Shown in pieces: positions 36,907 to 47,974 of a stretch of 64,000 nucleotides of DNA. The stretch's first letter is position 1. Each line of letters starts with the position of its first letter. The position numbers were made by a program, and so were the translations under genes. Under the pieces are notes generated by a model. The model saw nothing but the letters and a program-made list of their open reading frames with translations. It was not told the origin of the DNA and searched no databases. This DNA comes from Tribonema minus (Eukaryota; Sar; Xanthophyceae; Tribonematales; Tribonemataceae), in the NCBI GenBank assembly GCA_017506865.1, contig JAFCMP010000390.1:310001-374000 (forward strand), in the 5' to 3' direction.

Positions 36907-37914
36907 TTAGTGGCCTATGTCAGGATCGGTGTCTTCTGCACTGACGTCCTCGAAGACGGCTTCTTCAACTTGACCATCCTCGAAGACGACCTCAACTTCG
37001 CCGTACTCCTCCAGCTCCTCCTCGAATGCCTCGAATGCCTCCGACACCCAGCCATCCGGCGCAACGTCCAGCTCGCGCGTTTTTTTGACTGGCAAGGAGC
37101 GAGAGAGCAAGGGGACATGCCCGTGTCACAAACCGGTGATTGCCTCGCTGATCTGGCCATGCTGCCGATGTGCAGCGCGCAGGAGAGCAGCCTGGGGACG
37201 CGCCCATGCATGCGCAGATATGCTCTTCTCTGCATGCCTCTCTGCAAGTCTTGCTCAAGTGGGCTTCGCTGGCCGGGCCTGCAGGCCAGTGCAGCCAAGT
37301 GGAATGCGGCTTGCCTCGCATGATGGCCTAACTGCATGCGTGCAGTTGAAGCGCATGCTGTGGCTGTCATCCAGCACTTCTTCTAGTGAATATCTGATTC
37401 AATGTCGTGTACATCACACAAAGAAATGTCCAGTGCCGTACAGGCGGCTCGCACTGCATCCAGTGAATTCATGCATGAATCCGTGCACAGAACTGCCCGA
37501 CGCCACACAGGCGGCGTGTGCCCACCTTGTTTCTTGGCTCCGCGCACTGCTGGCGCCGCTGCCAACCTGAGATGGCCATGTAGGCAGGCAACAGGGGCAT
37601 CAAACTGTCATCGCGCAGAGCACACCTTCTAGTTGCAGACACTGCATGTCACATGCGTGTACGTTCACCGCGCGTGGTGCGTGAGGTCATCATGATCCTG
37701 TGGCCACATGTTGCTGACCATGACACGCTGCCTCAACGTTGAAGCAATCATGTCTTTGCATGCCATTGCCACACTGCCAGACAACACTTGACACGCCCAG
37801 TAGTACAACAGCAGCAGGTTTAGAAGAACCTGCAACTGTACCGCTGTGCGTAGAAACGGTGCTTGGGCGAGGCACAACCGCTGCTGCTGGAACCACATTG
37901 GTAAACCAGCCTCC
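36907..37914 (-). CDS. Possible extra 3' exons of the HHIP-like gene (membrane segment plus acidic tail)
   Basis: Three - strand exons, 37914-37669, 37566-37526 and 37088-36907, join each other in phase. They also join in phase to a GTGAGT donor that overlaps the TGA stop of the HHIP-like gene (exon end 38034). If spliced, the protein would lose its stop and gain about 156 residues: a hydrophobic stretch (LQVLLNLLLLYYWACQVLSG), a basic segment (VRGAKKQVKKTRELDV) and a very acidic tail (EAFEAFEEELEEYGEVEVVF) ending at TAA 36909-36907. That would be a type I membrane form. The last exon has coding character by itself; the linkage rests only on phase and splice consensus. The alternative is an unrelated small gene. 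Confidence 0.33.
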
Positions 37915-38029
37915 CTGTGTACCCTCTTCTGTAGCCCATCTCAACATTGTCACCGCCGCGGAGTGCGCCACTAGCATGTGGACCAGTCACAATGAGAGCG
38001 CCGCTGAGGTCAACGCCGGGCACCGACAC

Positions 38030-41000
38030 TCACGTGAAGTAGTCGATGTTGGCGTCGCCGCTGTCGATGCACAGCGTGAGCGTGTGCGCGCCCGCGGCAA
38101 GCGTGAAGGGCGCGCCCGCGACATCTATGTAGGTCGTCCAGCTGACAGCTCCATTGGGGCCCGTGGTCGAGAGCGGTGCGGACCAGGCGCCCATCTGACG
38201 CGGCAACGGCGCAGCCGCAGCGGCGCGGGGTTAGAGCGATGAGCGCTGCCGCGGTCGTGAGACGCTATGCATGGTTGTATGGAGGCGTCAGCACCCATCG
38301 GTGACTGGTGGGTCTCGTGAGGGTGATGAGGGACCAGGAGCAGTGCGGTTGTGGCAGCCCAGCGGCCGACCGCGTGTGAGCAAGCAGAGGACGGTGCCAG
38401 TGGTGGGTGCGCGCAGCTTGACAGGTCTTGCACATGAAAGACCCCCCTCCCCAACCAAGCACACACGCACACACGTGACCATCGAGGCACCCATGCCACG
38501 CGCCCTCACCTTTGCTGTTGCGCTCGGGCACAGCGTGTCGGCGCGCGCCGTCCGGCTGGCGTCCACGAGCAGACTGAAGCCGCACGGCAGGGCGGGCGTC
38601 TGGCCGCGCGCGACGCGGTACTTGGGCACGTACCGCCCCGCCGTCGCGACAGTCACCTGCGGCGGCGGGAGTCGCGCGCGTTGGCAGGCGTCAGCTCGAG
38701 CGGGTAAGCAGACGAGTTCATGAATCAGTATGGCAGGTAGTGAGTCACAGTAGCGCTTTGAGTAGGCTAGGGGGCCTCTTCAGCGCACGCGTGTGCCGAT
38801 GCAGCAGTGGAGGGCCCTTTCCTTCAGGAGCCAGCTGTCAGGTGGGCTTGACGGTCTGTTTTGATGAAGAGCTCTCTGTCTGCGTGTGCTGCGCTTGCGT
38901 GCAATGTCAGATGTCCTCAACTGCTGCAGGTGGTCGCACACCTGCGCTTGAGGGCAAGCTGTGCTGCACAGGCTGGCCGTGTTGCGTTCAACGGCGACTA
39001 GGTATGCATCAAGCTTTTGGTGGCTAGTACACTGCAGTGTTGAAATTCTTGTCCAGGCTTGCAGTGTCATGGCGTTCTCATTCAGGCTTGTGCTGTGATG
39101 AAAGTTTCTTGCCATCACCCAAGCATGCACCACGTATGGCAGCTTGCTATTTAAAAACGTTGCTGCAGTGCCAGGCAGGGGCAACAAGTGCAACGGCCAC
39201 AAGCAATGCCATGATACATGGCGAGTTGAACTTGTACCACAGCCAGTAGCATCGCCATGCCGCTGGCATGGGCAGGGACCGTCCATGCTGGTCGATGTAC
39301 CATCACATATATCTCACAGTTTCAAGTCAGAGGACTAAAGATGGTGTAGCGTCAAGCAGATGGCAACAGACAACCAGGGCGTTCAACGAAGTTCACGCGG
39401 CAGGCAGGACGTTTACCTAGCGACTGTTTCAAAACTCGGTGGACTGATGATTCGCCCCAGAACCAACAGCACGTCAACAGCGGCCACATGTACCTCACAC
39501 TCACCATCGCCGCTCAAGTCCTATCATGGTGGCGCCAACAGACATTAGTGCCCAAAGTCGTTATTCTAACCGTTTGGAGGAAGGCGCCTAAGGCAGAGCT
39601 AGTGACTGGGGTGAAGTCGTAACAAGGTAGCCGTACGGGAACGTGCGGAGGTCGCACCTGGTACCGCATCCACTCCCCCGGTCCCGTCCAACCAACGATG
39701 TAGCGTCCGTCGGGCGCCTTGTTGTCGAGGTCCTGCACCGTGATGGCAGAGGTGCGGAGCTTGTTGCTGGTGGTGGGTGGCTCCCCCTTGGGCACGTTGT
39801 GGTACGCGACGCCTTCATCGCCTGGCGGCGGCAGCAGTACGCGTGCGCGCACGTCGTCGCAGGGTGTGATGAGAAAACTCTATTTGTACTTCTATATTGG
39901 TAATGTAGCGGTCATGTGGAGGTGCATGTGGCAGTCCTGTGGACGTTAGCAGCGGCGCCAGCTGATGATGACGGATCCCTGGCGTTTGCTGCCCTGGCAG
40001 TGCCTGCTGCTGCTTGCCTAGGGCCTGGTAGGGTGCGACTGACGCTCATGTGCCATGGATGTTGGCACAAATGTCGCCATCATGGTGTGAGCATCTGCAT
40101 GGGGAGCACTGTCAGCTGCTCTGTTGGTTGCTCCTCGTGCAAGCTGCGACAGTGCGAACGGGGGTTTGTTGCCGCTGTCTTGCCAGTTACTGCATACGGT
40201 GCGCGCAGGCTTCGGATACCTAGGGTAGAGGTCACCCAGCTCTGGCGCTGGCGCGACACAAATTGGACAGTGCAGGGCCCCAGCCGGTGAATGCCTGCTG
40301 CTGTTCAGACCACTTGACAATGTGCTGTAGGCGATAAAGTATTCTCTGGCTCCTGCGTTGTCGCAGCTTGCAGAGCCTTGATTTTCTTGAGCCCTAGGTA
40401 CCCGCCCGCATCAGTGCAAGCGTGGACACCATAGCCGTGCGGACATACATCATGATCACTCTGAAGTGCACCGGCGAATACTATATCCACAATGTACATG
40501 TAGTAGCGCTACTTTAAGAACATACCGGCGATGAATGCCTCCGCCTCGATCTTGCCGGGCACAGACAGCGCCGGCACGACGTAGCCGGTGTTGCACATGC
40601 GGCCGCAGGGCAGTTTGTACACCCTGTTCTGGTGGGTATTCTGCTCCCACGCGATCATGTACAGCTCGCCGTCCCTGTCCTCCGCTGCATGCGGCGCGCA
40701 AGGCAGCCAGCGCAATCTCACGTGACTTGAATGTCCGACAGTGGCATGGACCTGAACAAGTGCTGACAAGTGCTGACAAGAGTAGGAGAATATCTTTGCA
40801 AGGAGGGCTACGGTAGTACTTGAAAGCCCGACAGCGGTGAGGACACGAACAAGCTGACAAGAGCTCTCGAGTGAGCACGAGGCTGTGAGGAGAGGTGCAA
40901 ATCATGTCAAGGCTGGTCATATCTACGCCTGGCTTCGGAGTGAGCCAGTCGGCCTACAGCACCTTTGTACGGCAGCATCATACTGTAGTAGATCAGGCAG

Positions 41001-44000
41001 GGCACGCGGCAGGCCCCCTCCAATGCTGTCACCGGGGGGGAGGGGGGGGGTGAGGTCAGGTCGCCAAGCATTTCATCCAACGTGCTGCAGTCATGACGTG
41101 AAAGAGTATGGGCAGCAAGGCTCTTTGTGGCCTCTGAGCACATGTGCGACCATTCTGTTGACGATGGTTTTGCAGAAAAAGAACTAAACACTTTTGTTGT
41201 CCTTGTCGATTCAAGTACATGTAGTGCTAGCTGCGTCTAGGACCATATATGCTAGGCTGCCAGTGGAATCAGGGCAACCGCCGAGGAGAACATCATGATG
41301 GCGCTCACCGAACGATGCAATCTGCGGGAAGTTCTGTCCCTGCGGGAAGTCGCTGCTGTCGAGGATGACGTACTCCTGCCACTGACCGTTGGCCAGCTTC
41401 TTCAGGCCCGCCAGGTACCTGCACGGAAGGACGCGAATGAACCGCTTCTTGACGTTTGCACTGGCGAGCAGCCTTCTCAACGCATCGACTGCATACGTTG
41501 GGATTTCCTGTAAGCCACCAGCAGTACATCATGCTGTAGCAGGCTTGACGTCAGGCCCTGCGAGGGTGCCTGCAGGACCTGCTCACCGGATCAAGGCGGC
41601 CAGCGATTGCAGGGCTGCATGATCATCATAATCACCAAGCCGCCTCCCCGTCCCAGCCAGCATGGAGTCGCTGCCGTAGCAAGTGCATCGTGAGCGCTGA
41701 CATCTACTCGCTCAGCGCATACATGCACACATGCGAACACGCGCTGCCTCACGTCTTGTACACAGTTGCGCTGCGGCAGCGCGGGATCGCCGCCGTTGCT
41801 CGTTGCAGTATTGCCGCACTCACAAGCACGGCTGTCGCTGCAGGCATTGCCGCAGGGCATGCTCACAATGCTCACTTGGACGCGCAGCACGTCGCGCAAG
41901 CACGCAGTGCTCAGCACAGAGAGGCAGGCTGAGCGCGCGCACACCTGTTCTGGTAGTCCGCAAAGATGTAGTCGCCGTTGAAGATGTTGGCATACTTCTT
42001 GCCCCTGTAGATGAAGCCGCCCGTGAGGGACCCGCCTATCAGCTGCGGCGGAGCGGGCAGGCCCACAGGCGTGAGCATACGCGCTGGCAGCAGAAACTCT
42101 TCACATCTGCAGTCGTGACCGCGCTGCGCCAAAGTTGATGTGGCAGTGCCAAGAGTGCTTGAGTGTATCGCGCTGCTGCGGCGACTGATCGCAGCGTGCT
42201 TCAGTGCACGGCGCAGCGCTCACCAAGCGCATCAGCGTTGAATACCCTGCAGTCCACAAGTGTGCAGCTGCGCCTTGAATGGCCTAGACGCTTCAAGGCG
42301 CAGTGACTGCGCACTCATCTAGTGGTGTGAGCTGCCGTGCATGCGGCAACCTAGCAGACCAAGTAGTGTTGAATGACCCAGTCACCTCTAGCTTGCGTCT
42401 CATGCACCACCTGCATGCGTTGTGTGTGGCCGCAGCACGCATTGCGACATCGATTTGTGACCCTCAGTCAGTCCTCGTGGACTGCAGTGCACCGCATACC
42501 TTCTTGCCCTTGCAGATGCGTGTGGCCACGTCCTTCTCGGCTGCGCTGAAGATCAGATTCTGCGGGGCATCAAGCAAACCAAACAGAGGATCAGACGTTG
42601 AGATGAGTCCGCAGCGCCCGCTGTCACAGCCTAATCTCTGCGTCTCAGGCTTGCATGTCGGCCACTGCAGTGCCATCGAAGGCTGGATGCCAGCTAAGCA
42701 CATCTGCATGCCCTTTACATCGTTGTTGCTACCTCTCAAATTACACTCATACTCGCCTCGTGACAGATCTCCCACACGCCGACCGTGTTTGGCGTCCGCT
42801 TGCACTCCGTGGGGTCCGCGGTCTGCAGGTTGCAGCGCGAGCCCTCCCACCCCCTCCAGCCGTAGTTGACGCCGGGTGACACCTGTTGTGTGATGCGCAA
42901 GGGGCAGTGGCGGGAGTCAGTTACCGTCTCCGCTGCCATCATGGAATGATTGGTGGCGCCGCGTGCGTTGCCGCATGGCATGCACGGCGGATTACGACGC
43001 GGCATGAGAACGGGGGGGCAAGATGAGCCGACACAGTCAACCGGGGTGCTGCGCTAGTGCCGTGCAGGCACAGAACCGCGTGGGTGTGCCAACAGCAGCC
43101 TTGAGAGCATGAGTCGCACAGGGGAACAACCAGGGGTGTGTGCCAAAGACTTGAAGTTGACTCACCAGGATGACCTCTTCAATGGCCTCCTGCCCAACGT
43201 CGCCGCACCACACTTTGCCGCTCAGATCCGAGCGATCAAAGGCGCAGCGCCACGGATTCCTGAACCTGCGCCGACACGTGAAGCCGCGAGACGCAAGAAG
43301 CGCCAGACCTCCAGTAAGCTATGTCACAGTGTCCATCCACCTCGCTTGATGATGAGGCAATGCAGCGTACATAATCCTCTGTGTGGTGCGGAGAGCGCCT
43401 GATGCTGGGTGCATGTACATAGTGTCACTACCTGTAGGATGAGACTGCGTAACACAATCATGTCCTAATCCTAAGTTTAACCCTTACAGTGCCGGTCATA
43501 CCCGGGACTGCCTTGCCGATATGCCACCGACCCGCCACTCTGACCACCACGTGCGCTGCGCACGCTGCACGCAGGCCACATGCATTTCTGCACCTGTTAT
43601 ATACAAACAGGCGGCACACGTCCGGCACAGGCGTGGGCGGTGGCACTCACGCAAGAGGCGCGGTCGCGCCCGATAGGTGTGCCAACTCCACCAAAGATCT
43701 GCGTCGTGCATGCTGAGCAGCATACGACGCGCACGTGCAGACGGTGCCTTGGATGTCCTTACCTCCGCTGGCGCTGGCAGCAAAATGGGCGACAGCTACC
43801 ACGTTTCTGTGCTGGCGGTCGCAGCCCTGCACGTCGGCTACGACCGCCACGTCGTAGCATAGCATACTGGCCTATCCACCCCGCTGACAAGCTGCTGTAA
43901 CGACACGTCAATGGTTGCCTTCATAGTACGGCTACTGCAATCAAACCTCGTTGCATCTGCACGCGCGGGTGACGCACTCACCCGTAGGCGTAGATCTCCG

Positions 44001-47000
44001 CGCGCTTGGACGCCGTCGCCGCAACTGCAAACGGGTTGTCCTTGGGGATGTCGTAGGCCGGGCGGGACTCGTCGTTGCTGACCAGCACGCGCAGCAGCTT
44101 GCCGTGCAGGGAGGTCAGCACCTGCGCGTCCCCCGCGTTGGTGGTGGCGCCCGGCACGCCGCCCATGGGGTCATTAGGGGGGCCGCCGTCGCCGGTGCTG
44201 ATGTACAGCAGCTGCGCAGGGGGAGGGGGAGGGGGGGCGGCGGCCAGAATGTCATCGGGCCTGCCCAGGTTGTGAGGGCACATACCGCGCAATCCGCCAA
44301 CAGAATGCGACTTTGTAAGCAGCTAGCACTATAGGGTTCAACTTCTGCCGTGCTGCCCTCATAGCAGAGCGAAGCTGCATACATGTAGTACCATTGAAGC
44401 ACCACTCGCAGCAGGCTGGACATGCAGGCCCGCCAATAACGAAACCCTGTCCCGCGACCTGGCTCAGTGTGCCACGCCGTGTTACGGGCCTGACGAGCAT
44501 GGCAGATGAGAATCAGAAGTGTGGCATTCTAGGGCAGCTGTGACGCTGCGCTCGTTGCTCCCAAAAGACTTGTTTGGCATGCATGTTTCAACGCAACGAG
44601 GCTGACTTCAACGTTCAGTCGACCACACTGTAACATGTACAAATGCTGTCAGCCGCCCCAGCAGCAGCAGCGGCCACTCAGTGGCACCAGCAGCAGCTTC
44701 GCCCAGCATCATTCGCCGCGGGGCAGCGGGCCGCAGCATTAACAGCAGCAGCGGTGGCGGCAGCGACAGCAGCAGCAGCGGCGGCAGCGGCGGCGGCTGC
44801 AGCAGCAGCAGCAGCAGCAGCAGAGTGTGCCTGGCTTCATTTGAAGCTGAATCCGAACTGCACATGTACTTGTGGCATCCGCAGCAGTCTCCGCAAGGCA
44901 GACACATCACGCAGAACAGTTCATGCGGGGCAGCGGCAGCGCTCACGTGTGTCGCGGCGGCGGCGGAGCTGGTGGGCGGGAACCCCAGCCAGCCCCCCTT
45001 GTGCATGCCGGTGATCTGCGGTATGCTGAAGAGGACGCGGCGCGAGGCCAGCACGGCCGCGTTGTTCGTGCCCGGCTTCATGGTCAGGCGCAGCACCGCC
45101 AGCGCTCCGTACTTGCTGCCGTCGCCCATGATGAGCGAAAAAAAGATGTGCCGCTGGCATGGGGGAAGGAGGGGGGGGGGGGGGGGGGGGATGAAGGTAA
45201 GGGAGGTTGCCAGGAAGTCAGGTCTGAAATGGATGCAATGCTGGCATTCCGGATGCTCTTTAGGTGGAGGAGGCAGTATGGTACAGCTGACACTCTCTGT
45301 GACATTCTCTGATATGCTTAGCAAAAAACCATCGTCCGATTGTGGGTGACAATGGCAGATTGCTTGTGCTTGTAGGCAGATGCCTCTTGAAACCTACCTT
45401 GATTCGATGCTCAGCACTTTAGGGGGGCGTATGACAGGGGGAGCGCGCTAGCATGCTGCGTCCGTCTTACATTGAATTGAATGTTTCAAGTGAAAGCATG
45501 CACACATGTCACTTTGGAAGTGTCCAATTCACTCATGAATTCATGATTGCGTTCAAATACATCCACACGGACCGTGGTCATGAACGCCGGCGAGAAGGCC
45601 ATTGACAGCAGCCCCAGCTCGCTGCCCCAGCCCGCCCAGCTGCCATTGACCAGCGACGTCATGTCCAGCAGCACGCGGAACTCCGCTTCGCCGCCGCCGG
45701 CATCGGCTTCCCAGATTCGTCCGGCCTGGTCCGCCTGGCGAGGACGGCACCCAATCATGATGTCATGTACAGTTACTGAACGACAGCCAGTGGGCGGAGG
45801 AGCTCTGTAGAGACATCAGTGCTCTGTTGTGAAATGCTTAGCTGTGTGAGCCTCTGAGCTGACTGTTACAGCCGCCACTCATCCACTGCCCTTGTGCGCG
45901 CTCTTAGCTCTAGATGACATCGTGAGGGCGCTGGGGTGGCGTGTTGGTGTGTGTGCCAAGTGACACCAGGTCGCATTACCCTGATGCCAACGTCCATGTA
46001 CGTGAACGCTCAGAGAAACGAGGTATGTACTGCAGCGCCCAAGTTAGTGAAATGCATGCACCTGCGCCTCAGCAGGGTACGCGGGGTACGCGAGGCTAAC
46101 TTTGGCGGACCGTGGGCGCGCCACTGCAGCACCCACACTCTGGACTACCTCAGTGCTACCAGAGTGAAAGGCACCTGAGACACAAGTCATGACAGGCACA
46201 GACAGGGTCGCGTGTATGCCAGCCTGAACTACCTATGCTTGGCGAGCACATGCTCAGAATCCCCGTACGACTACCTTGTGACGACTTCATCCAAGCTACA
46301 CATTCCTCCATGATTCATCAGGTGGACAAGTAAGCGTTCAATACATCATACTTCACGTACTTGAACATAGGGCATATCTGTGCCTCACCAGCCAGTAAAC
46401 CTGGCGGGTGGTGTCCGGGTGGCGCTTCATGTCCACCAGCGGCCCTGGTATACTGGCAGTAGCGGTCGTCCACAGCGGCCGCAGGACGCTGTTGTCCTGA
46501 ATCTGAGGCGCAGCGGCAGCGTTGGGAGCTGATGGCGCGAGTTCAGAGCACCACTTCACAGCGGGACAGGCGCACTGATGTCTGCACAGCTCGCACAGGT
46601 TCAGCGGCTGCGTAGAGTGATGACCTGCGCATGGCTCGCTGCACGTGTGCAGTACAGTAAAACGTCCAGTTTGTCTCTGCAGCCGAATGTTGTGAAGCAC
46701 TTGGCAGTGTGGGTCGCCGGAGGGTTCATGATGAGCAGGCCGGTTGCTCAACACCCTGACGATCAGCTGAGCTGTCGCATGCACCACTTATACAGCGACT
46801 TGATGGATGGATGCGTCAGTTTTTTGCTGGCAGCCAAGTCATCGAGGATGCGTTGTGTTGTGTGCACATGATAGTGGTGCGCTTACCGGAAAAGCAGGTT
46901 TGGGCACGTAAGGGAAGCAGTAGGTGGGATCCGGGGTGGTGACCGTCGGTGCCTTGCAATACGCAGACGCAGATGCGCCCAGGCCCAGCGCGGCTGAGCA

Positions 47001-47357
47001 GGCTGCGTAATACTGCTGGCAGAATGTGCCGCACTGAACAACATCGGTCGTTCGCGTCTCAAACATGTGAGCGCTATATGCACTGCAGGTCGCACAAGCC
47101 AGCTGTTTGGCGAATTGTTGGCAGGCTGCAGACGCTTTGGCAGCTGGGCTCGCTAGAAACGCCTTCTGGATGGCAGCATCGGCTTGAGGGGTGCAACAGT
47201 AGCCATCGTCGGTGGGGTAGTTGCAAAATGCAGGTGTGGCGATGTTCAGTGGAATTGTCCCATCGCGGCATAGCTGGTGGGCCCTGCAATGATGAGCCCC
47301 CAAAGAGAGCAGTAGCACTGTCGCAGACAATTGTGTCGGCGCGGAACGCGGACGCAT
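38030..47357 (-). CDS. Secreted HHIP-like protein: Cys-rich domain, GSDH propeller, CBM6-like module
   Basis: Fourteen exons on the - strand: 47357-46887, 46502-46389, 45734-45573, 45153-44947, 44211-43982, 43265-43166, 42882-42757, 42559-42500, 42042-41945, 41418-41309, 40684-40526, 39821-39658, 38656-38510, 38194-38030. They give 770 residues with every phase consistent. Residues 1-24 form a signal peptide (LSATVLLLSLG). Residues ~30-150 hold about fourteen cysteines (GYCCTP, CATCSAY, CGTFCQQYYAACS), resembling the folate-receptor-like domain of HHIP. Residues ~160-600 are a glucose/sorbosone-dehydrogenase beta-propeller: DQAGRIWE, GLLSMAFSP, LLYISTGDGG, YDIPKDNPF, FRNPWRCAFDRSDLSGKVWCG. 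From KIEAEAF on comes a CBM6-type carbohydrate-binding module (DEGVAYHNV, IVGWTGPGEWMRY, ANIDYF). Whether it acts enzymatically on sugars is unknown. Exon 7 seems to use a GC donor. The TGA overlaps a perfect donor (see 36907-37914). Confidence 0.9.
39549..39648 (+). pseudogene. Nuclear fragment of a plastid-type 16S rRNA gene (3' end)
   Basis: On the + strand the sequence contains AAGTCGTTATTCTAACCG, GGAGGAAGGCGCCTAAGG, then GTGACTGGGGTGAAGTCGTA followed by ACAAGGTAGCCGTA. This is the well-known conserved 3' end of bacterial/plastid small-subunit rRNA, including part of helix 44. The similarity fades after GTGCGG, before the anti-Shine-Dalgarno end. The fragment lies antisense in the intron after exon 12 of the HHIP-like gene, only about 9 nt from the 5' splice site at 39657. 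It is too short to be functional and is best read as a nuclear insert of plastid DNA. The CCTAAGGCAGAGCTAGTGAC wording looks plastid rather than mitochondrial (my recollection, not a search). Confidence 0.85.
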
Positions 47358-47974
47358 TGCCGTGCTGTGCCAAGACCAATAAGCGCCTGGGGCTTTGTCG
47401 TCGTCGTTCGCTGATGCGCTACAAGTTGCAGAACGTAACGCCGCTCTCTGCGGGACACACGTAACCGCCGCCAATCCGAAGGAGGAGTGAGTGTGAGTGA
47501 GTGATCAGTATGGCAAAGAGGCTTGTCATTCGCGAATTCGCGCGTACAGAGCAGCATCAGGCAAATCAAAAGAACCCCACGTTGAGTAGACCATCTGTAG
47601 CTGAGTACGTGCCATTTGGTTCCAACGTACATGCGGAAAAACTGTGGCAAGTGCTGCCGTCGAAGCGGCAAGCCCACTGAACTCTAGGGACGTCCAACGA
47701 ACTCTGCTGCTGCACTTCTTGTTGTAGATATACATCCTCTTGCAGTGGCAGATACCAGCCAACGTGTCTAACAAAATACAGCTGCGCTGTCTGTCGTATA
47801 CTCACACTCAATGCAGCCCTATATCACAAGGCGCGTCAGCTAGACGCTGCGTGCTGCATTCATCATTACTGCCCCTTCCATGCTGTATGCCCCTCTGCCT
47901 GTATCACTCGCACCCATCATCCCTTGGCCGAACTGCATATCTCGCCACAAGATTGGACTCCGTGCGGCTTTAGA
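47358..47974. other. Spacer between tandem genes
   Basis: This 617-bp gap separates the stop of the acetyl-CoA synthetase gene from the start of the HHIP-like gene, both on the - strand. It must contain the 3' UTR of the first and the promoter of the second. No exon or obvious core promoter element was seen. Confidence 0.4.

Noticed and set aside
44643..45014. Long alanine-rich + strand frame antisense to HHIP-like exon 4.
   Set aside because: Produced by GCN/CAG repeats in intron and exon sequence; a shadow frame of a well-supported - strand gene.
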